Under the pieces are notes generated by a model. It was not told the origin of the DNA and did no database searches. It saw nothing but the letters and a program-made list of their open reading frames with translations. Positions 1 to 9,039 of a DNA stretch of 23,946 bases are shown here, piece by piece; position 1 is the first letter of the stretch; every line of letters starts with the position of its first letter. Made by a program: the position numbers and the translations under genes. The stretch spans positions 666,778-690,723 of the forward strand of contig GG745357.1 in assembly GCA_000151295.1 (NCBI GenBank), given 5' to 3'. Source of the stretch: Allomyces macrogynus ATCC 38327 (taxonomy: Eukaryota > Blastocladiomycota > Blastocladiomycetes > Blastocladiales > Blastocladiaceae).

Positions 1-1614
1 ACAGCGATCGGGGGCATATTCCGCGGGGCACGACCGGGCTCTGTCCATCCGGGCCCGCCTGGCGCGGCACTCGTTCCTCCTCCGGCGCGGGCAACGCGCG
101 CAGGCAGGGCAACCGGGCAGCTGGGGGAGCCTCGTTCGCGCCCGACCGGTTCGCCAAGAACTGCGGCGGACCGAACCGTTGCGGCAAACGACCGCCGTGG
201 CTCGCGGCCGCCCGCCGAGACTCGCCCATGCTCGGGAACGCGTCGATCCCGGGACGTGCCCTGCACGACGAGACCGGTGTCATCACCGTCGTCGTCGAGC
301 AAGTCCGGGAACATGCCTCTGCGGCGTGCAGGGATGGACGCCGGCCCGGCACCGCCGCGCGGGATGGGAGCGCGCTCGCGGTCACGCTGCGACGACGAGC
401 CATGGCAGGTGGTGGGCCGCGCGACCGGCTCGACCGGCGGCTCGTGGATCCCGCGGCCACCCCGGGTGGTGGGGCGGGGCGAGGAAGCGTCGACGCGAGT
501 GCCGCGAGACTGTCGCGGCTCAGGAGCGTTTCAATGACCACGTCGTCCGTGAGACTCGCGTGCGACGCGCCGAGGAACCCATTGGAGGCGCGCGCCGCGG
601 CACTCGCGCGGTCGAGCAGGTCATTGGATGCGGTACGGTTGCGTCGTCGTTGTTGTGCGCGCAGCGGGGCCGGATCTGGCGTCGCGGTCGTCGGGCTCGG
701 CGGTTCGGCGGCCGAGCGGGTCGTTGTGCGCAGGCAAGGCTGCAATGCGTCGCGTAATGCGGCGGTGCGCGCGACATAGTGCGGTTTGCGCGCGGGTAAG
801 GCCGCGGAGACGGGGGTTGCGGCAGCTGCGCCGGCGGCGAGCTGAAAGGAGACGCGCGTGGCGGCATTGGCGGCAGCAGCGGCGGCTGGTGTTGGTGGTG
901 CGCTGGGTTGAGGTGGAGAGACCGGGACCGGACGAGTGGCAGCTGCTGCTGGAGGGGCGGGAGCCGGCTCGGTTGGGGTAAGGGGGCGCGCTGACGGCGG
1001 GCGTGGGGACGGTGGGCCAGCGGAGCGCGGTCGACATGGAGGGGTGGGTACAGCGGGGTCTGGAGGGCGGCGTTGGTCGAGCTGGTCGTCAACGTCGTTG
1101 TCGTCAACTTGCAGATCAGAAGCAGGTGCGGCCTTGACGTTGGCCGTTTGGTCGGATTGCTTGTGCTGATCCTGGTCGAGTTGCTCGCTCGAGCCGGCAG
1201 CACTGGTGTCCATGGCGTCGAAATAGTTCTGAGTTACGGCGCCCATTATTCCGAGTTGGAGGCGAGCTGAACGACGGGGTCGATGATCGTGCGCGTGAGC
1301 TTGCAGAACTTGAGCTTGTCAGGGCGAGAACGAAGGGCAGACAGACAGCTTTGCGGCAAGTTGAGCGTGATGCTGAGTTGTTAATCAACTCGGGCACAAT
1401 CCGCCGGTCCACGTTAACGACTGCCGCGGCCTGATTTGGCCGTTCAAAGCCTCCAGCCAGAATGTCCTCGCGGAATGGTCGGTGGCCCAAGCGAGAGTGA
1501 CCGCCGCGGCCTCCCAGCGAGGTGAAGGCCATGCGCCCGTCTTCCGTCAACTTTGCGCCAAGTTGCGACGCGATTGTCGGCGCCGGGATGGGCGAACGTG
1601 GTTCGGTGCCGCGT
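1..1614 (-). CDS. Unrecognised gene, 3' part, runs off the left edge; two apparent frame breaks
   Basis: I do not recognise this protein. One minus-strand frame has no stop from 1318 to base 1, and its first ATG is at 1246 (next at 1213). It encodes about 415 residues rich in Ala, Pro, Ser and Arg, with an acidic Gln/Asp-rich start (GSSEQLDQDQHKQ), so mostly disordered. Upstream, two other minus frames also read like protein. One runs from a possible splice acceptor CTGCAG ending at 1615 down to about 1380 (contains LTEDGRMAFTSLGG and RPFREDILAGGFERP). The other runs from about 1380 to a TAA at 1246-1248 (contains ITLNLPQSC and LTRTIIDPVVQLASN). Two single-base losses, near 1380 and near 1249, would join all three frames into one reading frame. 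The true start lies upstream of 1614 and is not resolved. The many plus-strand ORFs between 179 and 1270 are shadows of this gene. Confidence 0.55.
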
Positions 1615-2562
1615 CTGCAGGAGATTACTTGATCGTGTGTCGCTCAAGAAGTGGGAGACATTGAGTAATTGACACGTGACATGCACGAGTCTCGCACTAT
1701 TCATTCTTGATACAGCGTAAGTTTGACGAAGCCTGTGGCGTAACGTTAGCCAGGCAATTATCTCCTAATCACTTACTTTTCTTCGATGTCTTTGACCACG
1801 ATCAAGCTGGCGTGCACGATGGGGCGCTGGCAGCTTGCCGCCGCCGACTTGCTGCAACGCGTCTCGCGTCACAGAGAATCATCGTGACACGCTTCCCTGC
1901 CCGCGCGGAGCTCGCCGTCGAGCCGCCTGCGCTCCTACTTTCGCGACAGGCGCTCTGGCCACAGCAACGGCATGAGCAACAGTGAGGGCCAGCTTGCGTC
2001 CGAATGTTCCGGATATGTTCAAAGATCAGACATGGAGGAACGATGCACCATGGAGAAGAAGAACAGTCCATTGGCCTGGCTGGTTGTTGATCGGCTTCGC
2101 CAGCCCTTCATCGCACAACGAGTCGGCCGCGCGTTGCTGACCTTGGCTTGCCTTGACACCATGTCGCCGGCACCCACCGTGTCGGAGCACGGTACGACGC
2201 TGGAAATTTGTGAATCGAAGATTTGGTGTGACTCTGGCGTTGCGATCACCGCGCCACGAGCATCGTATCGCACGCCGTGGCGAGGTCACCCACGCACCGG
2301 CCCCGACACCTAACGCACCACGACGCCCGATCCTACCCGCCTCTCCTCCGCCTCTTCCCGCTCGCACGCAACCCGTCACCGCTGCGTACGACCCTGATCT
2401 GGGACTACAAAAGCCCCGGACCGCCCCCGAGCTCGTCGACCCCTCAACCCACCGCCTCTCTCATCCTCCCCGGTTGCTCTGTTGCCACCGCCGGATCCGC
2501 CCAACTGCAGCCCCTGCGCCAGCACCCGCGTTACTCGCCAAGTCCGCACCCATTCATCCACC
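1615..2562. other. Divergent intergenic region with no gene seen
   Basis: This is upstream sequence for the minus gene at 1-1614 and the plus gene at 2563. It may still hold the first exon and intron of the minus gene: a minus-strand ATG at 1704 lies one typical intron length above the acceptor at 1615, but the reading phase does not fit. A weak TATA-like element (CTACAAAAG) sits near 2404, about 160 bases before the plus-strand ATG. Small ORFs here look random. Confidence 0.4.
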
Positions 2563-3156
2563 ATGTCGTTCCTCACCGTCGCCCTCGCGTCGGCGTTCAT
2601 GCTGAGCACTCCGCTGCTGCTCGTCGACCGGTCCGAGCTGTGTGCCGACGCTGCTGACGCACCCGCCTCCGTGGCCGCCGCCAACGCTGCTGCACCCGCA
2701 CCCATCGTCGACTCGGCTTGCTCCTCGCCGACGACCGACACATCCACCAAGGCCGCTCTCCCGAGCCCAAGCAGCAAGCGCAACGACTCGGCCATTTCCA
2801 TGTCGTCTGTTATTGGCCGGTTGCACCCACTCGCTCCCGCCGCGGGCGTGCGCACCGCGCTCGACGCGCATGACGAGGCACTCGACATGTCGCAGGACGA
2901 CGATGTCGCAGCGCTCGAAATCAGTGCGTCGCCGCGCAGCGCGAGTCCCGTCCTGGCGAGCCCCATCACCTACTTCCCGGCCACGCTCATGGATTTCGGG
3001 CTCGACCAGCCGGCGGTCAAGCGCGTCGTGGCGCCGTCGCGCCGTGGTTCGATGGCAGTCAAGCCGAAAGCTGACGTCGACGAGGCAGACGCGACAGAGT
3101 ACAGCCCCGTGCTCGAGTCGACGTATGTCGGCATCGGCATTCCGTTTGGGATCTAA
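2563..3156 (+). CDS. Small Ala/Ser-rich protein with hydrophobic N-terminus, function unknown
   Basis: 197 residues. The ATG at 2563 is chosen because it has a Kozak-like context (ATCCACCATG) and places a hydrophobic segment (MSFLTVALASAFMLSTPLLL) at the very N-terminus, as expected for a signal peptide or signal anchor. The frame is open further upstream (to 2482), but without an ATG and with low-complexity sequence. The middle is Ala/Ser/Thr/Asp-rich and probably disordered. A more ordered C-terminal third (ITYFPATLMDFGLDQP and the ending STYVGIGIPFGI) may hold a short conserved motif. I recognise no family. A weak TATA-like sequence lies near 2404, and an AT-rich tract near 3375 could serve 3' end formation. 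Codon use is GC-rich at third positions like its neighbours, which supports a real gene. Confidence 0.6.
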   Translation: MSFLTVALASAFMLSTPLLLVDRSELCADAADAPASVAAANAAAPAPIVDSACSSPTTDTSTKAALPSPSSKRNDSAISMSSVIGRLHPLAPAAGVRTALDAHDEALDMSQDDDVAALEISASPRSASPVLASPITYFPATLMDFGLDQPAVKRVVAPSRRGSMAVKPKADVDEADATEYSPVLESTYVGIGIPFGI

Positions 3157-3830
3157 GGGCACGGGTGAGCGAGTGAGCTTGTCGTGCTGTCGGCCGTCTT
3201 TGAGGTCGTGGCCCTTGCTTGTCGCTGTCGCTATCGCTGCCCGTTGTCGTGAACCCGTCTTACTTAGTTTGCATTTGCGTTTCTGTGATTGCGTTTTGTC
3301 TTCCCTGGGTGTGCTTTTGTTGTGCGTGCTGCTTTCTTCCACGTCTTCGATTACCCCTGCCCTTGCTTGGCCTTGATAAATGGAATAGTTTCCGCCCGAC
3401 CCGCTTCAGACTTGCATCCACTTCCTCGTCGCCCTGTTCGTCGCGGCCAGCTGGATGAGAAAATGAAGACGTCCTTGGGAAGCGTGGGCACGCCAGTCAC
3501 CACTCCGGTCCGAAAAAAAAAAAATAGCCCCATGTGGCGTCGAGATAGGCACAGGACGCTTGCGGCTGCAGTGAATCAGGGCTGTGATCTCCGTCGAGTC
3601 CGACCCTCGTGGACGTGCACCGCAAATCGCATCAAGTTGGCCGACTACAACAAAACGTGCAGGCCCGCTGCAGATCACTGCCACCTGCATCCCCTCTCTC
3701 CCTCTTCTCCTCGGCCGCCACCGTCGAGCAGATTCAATAGACTAGACCAACGCTGCTCGCCAGCGCACAACTCCCTTGGTCAACCAACGAACCAGCACGA
3801 CCAGCACGCTCCACCAGCTCGCCAGCCACC
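3157..3830. other. Intergenic: 3' region of the small protein and 5' region of the symporter
   Basis: No gene is seen. It contains a T-rich stretch at about 3250-3360, a 12-A run at 3513-3524 and a pyrimidine/CCACC-rich leader just before the ATG at 3831. No clear TATA box. Confidence 0.5.
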
Positions 3831-5612
3831 ATGTCCGACGCCGACCCCGCCGCCGCGCCCGCGGCGACCCTCGTCCCGATCCAGCTCATGGAGCCGTCGA
3901 CCGCCTTCATCGCCGGCACCTACTCGGCTACCGTGGCCGCCTTGGTCGCCTTTGCGGCCGCCGCCATGATCCTGACCCGCCGGTACCTGCACGCTGGCCG
4001 TAACGCCGCCTCCTTTTCCACGGAAACCTTCATCACGGCGCGCGGCACACAGGCGTGGCCACGGATCGCGTGGTCCTTCTACGCCGGCTATCTTGGTGCC
4101 TGGGCGATTGCGACTCCGGCAAACATGGCGGCGACGGGCGGGTACTTGGCGCTCATCTCGTACGCCGTGTCGTCAGGCTTTCCGGTGCTGTTTGTGTCGT
4201 ATGCGGGCGAAAAGATTCAGTTGGGGTTGCCGCGGCCGCTGTCATTGTCGGATTTCGTGCTGTGGCGGTACGGCCGCGTCGCGCAGGTGTTTGTGGCCAG
4301 TATTTGTATTTTGAGCACGGCATTGGGCGTGATCTCAGAGTATTCCACGATGGGGTCGATTTTCCAGGTGCGTGCGCGTAATGCGCTGCTCTTCGTCGTC
4401 AAAAAAATTATCGTCACGCTCACCTCACTCTTCTCCACCTTGCAGTCGTTCGTCCACGCAACCCCTTACCCAATCGTCGCCCTCGTCGGGATCTCTACCA
4501 TAACCTACACGGCGCTCGGTGGGATGCTCATCTCTATTGTCACCGACCAGATGCAGGGCGTCTTCTCGGCGCTCCTTTTCGCCGTCCTGTCGACGTACCT
4601 TGCCGCCACTTACCCGCGCATGCACCTGCCTGCTTTCCCCACCGAAACCCTCGGTGCGACCTCCTACGGGTGGTCGACGTGGTTCACCCTGCCCGCGTCC
4701 ATGATCGCGTCGAGCTTCTTCTCCGAGGCCACCTGGCAACGAGTGTGGGCGGCCGAGTCCAAGACGGCGCTGCGCCGCGGCGCCGCCGTGGCCGGGCTCA
4801 TGGTCACGGTCGTGATTGGCATGTTCGGGTTTGCGGGGTTGCTCGCGATGTGGGCCTACTCGCCGTCGCTCGACGGACCCGCGGCCAACCTGCTCGTCTT
4901 CTACTCGCTCGGCGAGAACCAGTACACGTGGATTGGGTTGGTGTGTGTCGTGCTTGCGGCGACGATGAACCAGTCGGCCGTCGACTCGGCCGAGAACGCG
5001 CTCACGGCGACGCTCACGGCCAACCTGTTCCGCACCAAGTCGCTCAAATTCACACGGTTTGTCGTGTTGGCCGTGAATATTCCGTTGATGGTCGTCGGGA
5101 CGTACGGTCTCCCAGCGCTGAACCTGTTCCTCGTGACCAACTTGCTTACGACGGGCGCGGTGATTCCGCTCCTCTCGGGTCTCGTCGACCCGCAACGGAA
5201 ATGGGTCTCCGGGTATGCCATGATGTACGCGGCGCTCGCGGCTGCGATCGCGCTGTCGGTGTACGGCATTGTCGCGCACGGTGACGGCAATGTCGGCGAC
5301 GGGCTCGAGTGGGCGTGGTGGTCCAACGGGTACGACCCGATCGCGTTCCTCGTCCCGCTCGTGTCCTCGATCATTGCGTTGGTCCAGTGGATTGTCATGG
5401 AGTGGGCTGCCGAAAAGATGTTGGGGTGGAAGGTCGACCGGTACTCGCCGGAAATGCGTGCCGTTTTGACGAGTATGGAGGAGGCCGAGCAACGCGAGCA
5501 GGAGAATGCGCGGGCGGCTGCCGCGCCGGTGGATGCGGCGGCGAGCGCGAGCAGCGCACGCGACGCGCGCGACGCGCGCGACGCGAAAAAGGAGAAGCCA
5601 TCGGAACGGTGA
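3831..5612 (+). CDS. Sodium:solute symporter (SSS) family transporter
   Basis: Multi-pass plasma- or organelle-membrane transporter of the SSS superfamily (Na+ or H+ coupled uptake); the substrate cannot be told from sequence. The unspliced frame gives 593 residues with about 13 hydrophobic segments. SSS hallmarks are TYTALGG (about 225-231), followed by TDQMQG (about 238-243), and the MNQSAVDSAENAL segment (379-391), equivalent to the conserved Ser/Asp-containing helix near the sodium site. The C-terminal tail is hydrophilic with DAR repeats and a Lys-rich end. Start: GCCACCATG at 3831. An intron is likely at 4368-4445 (CAG|GTGCGT to TTGCAG|TC, 78 nt). It is in frame and stop-free, but removing it joins SIFQ directly to SFVHATPYP, as expected for the family, giving 567 residues. 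It is convergent with the I42 gene downstream. A decayed partial copy lies at 7684-8166. Confidence 0.9.
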   Translation: MSDADPAAAPAATLVPIQLMEPSTAFIAGTYSATVAALVAFAAAAMILTRRYLHAGRNAASFSTETFITARGTQAWPRIAWSFYAGYLGAWAIATPANMAATGGYLALISYAVSSGFPVLFVSYAGEKIQLGLPRPLSLSDFVLWRYGRVAQVFVASICILSTALGVISEYSTMGSIFQVRARNALLFVVKKIIVTLTSLFSTLQSFVHATPYPIVALVGISTITYTALGGMLISIVTDQMQGVFSALLFAVLSTYLAATYPRMHLPAFPTETLGATSYGWSTWFTLPASMIASSFFSEATWQRVWAAESKTALRRGAAVAGLMVTVVIGMFGFAGLLAMWAYSPSLDGPAANLLVFYSLGENQYTWIGLVCVVLAATMNQSAVDSAENALTATLTANLFRTKSLKFTRFVVLAVNIPLMVVGTYGLPALNLFLVTNLLTTGAVIPLLSGLVDPQRKWVSGYAMMYAALAAAIALSVYGIVAHGDGNVGDGLEWAWWSNGYDPIAFLVPLVSSIIALVQWIVMEWAAEKMLGWKVDRYSPEMRAVLTSMEEAEQREQENARAAAAPVDAAASASSARDARDARDAKKEKPSER

Positions 5613-5867
5613 GCGGGGGTGGATTTTGGGTGATGCGTTATGTGTGTATCTGCGTTTGCATTGGTATTTTGGTGTGGAATCTTTTGGTGCGCGGGGCGAC
5701 TTGCCATTCCCTCGCCTTCCTCTCGTTCACGCAGCGACTGCTGCGATGGTCAAGGTGGGGAAGCATCTCAAAATGAACAAGAAACGATTTTTTACAGAAT
5801 CGATGCGAATACGACACTCGACCATACAAACATAAACTACGCAGCGGCCCAACCAAGAAACCCACGC

Positions 5868-7020
5868 TCAACGACGCGGGCTCACGCGCACCGAGACCGT
5901 GTAGGTCTCCACCGGCGCATTTTCCCACGACCGCTTGAAGTTGAACGAGATCAGGTCCGCCCCCGGAGCCGTCGCCACAAAATGGAAAATCTGCTTCCCC
6001 CCAACCCCCACCATCCCGGCGGGCGCCGCGGCAGTCTGGTACTCGGAGCTCGTCATGCGCACGACATTGTTCGGCGCGACGTTGATCGGCCCGACATATT
6101 CCCACTGGTACCCGGTCGTCGCGTTCGAGTCGAGCACAATCTTGAAGTCGTCGCCGACCGTTGCGTTCACGTTCTCGTTGATCACGGGCGAGGCGTTCCC
6201 GCCGCGACGCACGTTGAGCTGCACGCGGTACGTGTCGACCGGCTGCTTGTCGTGCGCGCGCTTGTACCCGAAGGTGAGCAGCGCAGAGCCGGGGACCGCC
6301 GCCTCCATTTCCCAGAGAAAGACGCCGCCGGCGCCCGTCACTCCGGCGGGCGCGGCCTTGTTGTGGTAGTCGCTCCACATCATCTTGACAAGGTCTGTCG
6401 GACCAAAGAACTCCCATTTTGTACCCAGTCGTCGGGTTGCCCTCGATGTCGATCGTGAACTTTTCACCGACCGCGACATTTACGGTCCGCTGCACCATGG
6501 GCGCCGCCGGCTGCACCGCGGGCTTGGACGACGACGGTGCGCCCGGCTGGATTGCGGGCATTTGCGGCATCGACGGCATCATCGGCATGCCCGGCATTGG
6601 CGGCATCGCCGGCATCCCCGGCATCTGCGGCATTTGGAACTTGGGCATCCCCGGCATCGATGGGATTGTCATCGTCGGCAGTTGCGCCATCGGCGCCATC
6701 ATCCCGCTCCCGGACTTGGGCAGCACGTTCACGTCGACAACGTGCTTGGCCGCGACCTCGTTGCCGCGACGCTGCTCAAACGTGATCGCGCCGGACCCCT
6801 GCGCGGTCGCCGTAAACTTGAACGTGCGCGTCCCGCCGGCGCCGACCTGCATGCGCACGCCCGACTTGGGCCGGAACTCGTCGCCGTTGGCCGCGAAAAT
6901 GGGCTGCACCATCCAGAAGGACCAGGTGAACCCTGTCGACGGGTTCTCGTCGAGCGTCACTTGGAATTGGTCGCCAACACGGACGTTCATGGTTTGCGGC
7001 GGAAGGGTCATGCCGGTCAT
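5868..7020 (-). CDS. Three-domain chagasin-type (I42) cysteine-protease inhibitor, frameshifted
   Basis: Predicted inhibitor of papain-like cysteine proteases, three I42 domains in one chain. Each has the loop signatures of the family: domain 1 (about 8-100) NPSTGFTW and GAGG; domain 2 (about 178-271) NPTTGYKW and GAGG; domain 3 (about 278-380) NATTGYQW, GVGG and a KRSW loop. Domains 1 and 2 are joined by a Met-Pro-rich linker (about 115-160). The start at 7020 is chosen because a TATAAA (7138-7143, minus) lies 118 bases upstream, because the copy at 8437-8949 begins the same way, and because upstream codons look non-coding. No signal peptide is seen, so the product is probably cytosolic. The frame breaks at the TTTT run 6417-6420: one surplus base, after GYK. 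Without it the length is an exact 384 codons including the stop. Sequencing error or a recent lesion are both possible. It is convergent with the symporter. Confidence 0.85.
6417..6420 (-). other. Single-base frameshift site in the I42 gene
   Basis: On the minus strand the run AAAA follows GGGTAC inside the conserved GY(K/Q)W motif. With four A the frame leaves the I42 fold; with three A it continues into WEFFGPTD, matching WEYVGP in domain 3. The two halves match the family immediately on both sides. Confidence 0.8.
6550..6660 (-). repeat. Met-Pro (MPxMP) coding repeat in the I42 linker
   Basis: Tandem degenerate codon repeats, seen on the plus strand as GGCAT-rich units, encode runs such as PQMPGMPAMPPMPGMP. 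They form the linker between I42 domains 1 and 2. The same repeat forms the tail of the second I42 gene. Confidence 0.85.
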
Positions 7021-7137
7021 GGTCAGGGTGCGGTGCTTGGGGTGGGTTGGGTTGGAGGGTGCCGGTGTCGAGACGAGCGAGCGGGTGGAGAATCGGCGGG
7101 TCGGTTGGAGTGCGAGTTGGAGCGGGGCCGCGGCAAC

Positions 7138-7143
7138 TTTATA
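7138..7143 (-). promoter_or_regulatory. TATA box of the three-domain I42 gene
   Basis: The minus strand reads CTATAAAGTT, 118 bases before the chosen ATG at 7020. The second I42 gene has a TATAAA at a comparable place, and the flanking bases of the two promoters resemble each other. Confidence 0.6.
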
Positions 7144-7417
7144 GAAGGGCACGGCAAGCTGGAAGTGCAGCGAGAAGGAATAAGGAAGAGAACATTGTGC
7201 AGATGCACGCGCCAACGTTGTTGCAACCAGGCAAGGTGCACGGCGAAGCATGGGCGAAGCATCGAATCCACCACCTGTGTGCGTGACGCTTCTCTTCTTT
7301 GATCCACTTCAGTTCCGATGCTGGTCTTTCATGACCCTTCGTCCAGCAATCAAAGCATATTCTGCTTGAAGCACACTTGAAGCAGCAGAAGCGCATTTCG
7401 TCGTGATTGAAGGACAT
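7139..7417 (-). other. Possible Cys-rich short ORF, 92 codons, unrecognised
   Basis: This minus-strand ORF from an ATG at 7417 begins with a non-random Cys pattern (CCxxC, five residues, CxxC: MRFCCFKCASSRICFDCW) followed by charged sequence. The later part runs into the I42 promoter and looks random. It could be a relic of a zinc-binding domain or an exon of something lost. Weak call. Confidence 0.15.
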
Positions 7418-7683
7418 CCAAGAGCATCTCCAAAGTCGCTCATGTTCACAGTGAAGCGACTTGGCTGCTGTTGTCGCTGTTGCAGCTCATGTTGATCGGT
7501 TTGTCCGAGACTGTTGCCGGTCTTGATGCCGGCCTTTTCTTGTCACATATTGTCACTCGTTTCCTGCTTGTTGCGACGTTTCCGAATCACATTGGCACGG
7601 AAACCAATGTCGGCAGCCCTCCCAAGAAACACGCTCATCACATGAGTTCGATCGAAAAGGTTGGCACTTGGCAACCGCTAGCC
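7144..7683. other. Intergenic region between the two symporter/inhibitor units
   Basis: Apart from the Cys-rich ORF listed separately, nothing is recognisable. The left part (to about 7265) resembles the sequence upstream of the second I42 gene (about 9040-9180), including AAGGTG and GAAGCATGGG blocks, so it belongs to the duplicated unit. The duplicated symporter relic begins near 7684. Confidence 0.5.
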
Positions 7684-8166
7684 CGAACCATTCAACCCGG
7701 CTGAGAAGGCGCTCACGGTCACGCTCACGGTCAACCTGCCCCGCACACGGTCGTTCAATATCACGCGGTTTGTGGTCCTCGTTGTGAACGAGTCGCCCAT
7801 GATCGTTGGCACCAGCGACAAGTTGCTGGCGCTGAGTTTATAATCCTCGTCACGAACGAGCTCACAGCGGGTGCGGTCATCCCGCTACTCTAGGGGCTCG
7901 CCAACCCGCAGAGGAAGTGGGTTTTTGGGTGGACCATGACGTACGCGACGCTCGCGGCCGCTATATCACGCTCTTCGTTTACGGATCGTCACGGGCATGG
8001 TGATGACAATGTGTCAGACTCGAATGGCCGATCGCATTCCTGGTCCCGTCCCGCTCATCGCGGATTGCGATCGAGCGCGCGGCTGAGCGCACGCCCGGGC
8101 CGACGGTGCTTGTCGAAAACGCGCGAGGTGCTTACGAGTCCAGAAGAACCCGAGTGGCGCAGGTAG
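7684..8166 (+). pseudogene. Decayed C-terminal fragment of an SSS symporter
   Basis: This is a recognisable copy of the functional symporter's 3' part (about 4969-5500). Shared blocks include GCGCTCACGGTCACGCTCACGG (parent GCGCTCACGGCGACGCTCACGG), the ACGCGGTTTGTGG region, the CCCGCAGAGGAAGTGGG block, GTACGCGACGCTCGCGGC, and an end coding VLTSPEEPEWRR beside the parent's VLTSMEEAEQRE. It has in-frame stops (TAA near 7840, TAG near 7891), small indels and a lost middle part, and no N-terminal half. Its position, upstream of and convergent with an I42 gene, mirrors the intact symporter. It is therefore the remnant of a duplicated symporter/inhibitor unit. Confidence 0.85.
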
Positions 8167-8436
8167 GAGGTCGCGCGGACGGCGCTCAGGCCCAAGCAAG
8201 ACGCGGCCAAGAGCGTGAGGATGTGCGACGCAAAGGGGAAAGTAAAGGTTTCGCGACAGGCAAGCAACGCCGATGCTTGCTCGCCGCGATTTCGGTTGTT
8301 CGTGAGCGATCGACAAGAGAGGAAAGATATTTCAGAACGAAAAAAAGACGATTTTTGTTTTACACAATCGGTGCAAAGACAATCTACACACTCCACTGCT
8401 GATCACGAGCAAAACGACGACAACGACGACGACGGC

Positions 8437-8949
8437 TTAGAAGCGCTTGTTCCCGAGCTGGCCCATCTGCATCCCCGGAATCTTTGGCATGTTGGGCATT
8501 TGCGGCATTGGCGGCATGCCAGGCATCTGCGGCATCTGGATCTTGGGCATGCCTGGCATCTGCGGCATCTGCGGCATCGACGGCATCTGCGGCTTGGGCG
8601 CGGGCATCTGCGGCCGCGCGGGCGCCGGCGCGGGCATCGCGCCGTTGCCTTGGATGCGCACTTCGACGGTGTGCTTGGCCGAGATCTCGTTACCGCGGCT
8701 CTGCTGGAAGTTGATCAAGCCGGTGCCGGGTGCGGTGGCCCGGAAGTGGAAGGTGCGGGTGCCGCCTTGGGCCGGCATGCGTCCGCCCGCCTTAGGACGG
8801 ATCTCCTCACCCGTGGGCTCGAAAATCTGTTGCACGTAGGCAAACGACCAGGTGAACCCGGTCGACGGGTTCTCGTCGAGGTTGATCGAGAAACGGTCGC
8901 CGACGCGCACGTTGATGTTCTGCTGCGGGATGATCATGGTGGACATCAT
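8437..8949 (-). CDS. One-domain chagasin-type (I42) inhibitor with Met-Pro tail
   Basis: 170 residues. A single I42 domain (about 10-100) carries the inhibitory-loop signature NPSTGFTW (about 28-35) and a QGG turn at 61-63 in place of GxGG. It also shares the SRGNEISAKHTVEV segment with domain 1 of the larger I42 protein (RRGNEVAAKHVVDV). Residues 104-170 are a Pro- then Met-Pro-rich tail (PQMPSMPQMPQMPGMP and so on) ending GQLGNKRF. The start ATG at 8949 is chosen because a TATAAA lies 83 bases upstream (9032-9037) and because the larger gene starts at the equivalent place; the frame is open to 9264, but that part is low-quality promoter sequence. No signal peptide. It corresponds to domain 1 plus linker of the neighbour, so domains 2 and 3 were lost here or gained there. 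Intact frame, probably functional. Confidence 0.85.
   Translation of the reverse strand: MMSTMIIPQQNINVRVGDRFSINLDENPSTGFTWSFAYVQQIFEPTGEEIRPKAGGRMPAQGGTRTFHFRATAPGTGLINFQQSRGNEISAKHTVEVRIQGNGAMPAPAPARPQMPAPKPQMPSMPQMPQMPGMPKIQMPQMPGMPPMPQMPNMPKIPGMQMGQLGNKRF
8467..8613 (-). repeat. Met-Pro (MPxMP) coding repeat forming the I42 tail
   Basis: Same repeat type as at 6550-6660. On the plus strand it appears as GGCAT(C/T)TGCGGCAT-like units. It encodes the C-terminal tail rather than an interdomain linker. Confidence 0.85.
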
Positions 8950-9031
8950 GGTAGCTTGGATTGCTTGGTGCGGTGTCGAGCTGAGCGGGTGGTGGAGACG
9001 AATTGGAGCGCGGGCCCGGGCTCTGGCGGCC

Positions 9032-9037
9032 TTTATA
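9032..9037 (-). promoter_or_regulatory. TATA box of the one-domain I42 gene
   Basis: The minus strand reads TTTTATAAAGG, 83 bases before the ATG at 8949, the counterpart of the box at 7138-7143. Confidence 0.6.
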
Positions 9038-9039
9038 AA

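Noticed and set aside
179..1270. Several plus-strand ORFs of 60-192 codons
   Set aside because: They overlap the open minus frame that runs to the window edge; they are Arg/Gly-rich shadows.
4425..5492. 355-codon minus-strand ORF
   Set aside because: It is the antisense shadow of the symporter, rich in Arg/His/Asp as expected from GC-rich third positions; no motif is seen.
6545..6680. Regular GGCAT-type repeat that could suggest a CRISPR or minisatellite array
   Set aside because: Unit spacing follows codons of MPxMP in an I42 gene; there are no spacers, and the host is eukaryotic.
6385..7302. 305-codon plus-strand ORF with His-Arg repeats
   Set aside because: It is the antisense reading of the Met-Pro coding repeat and I42 domains.
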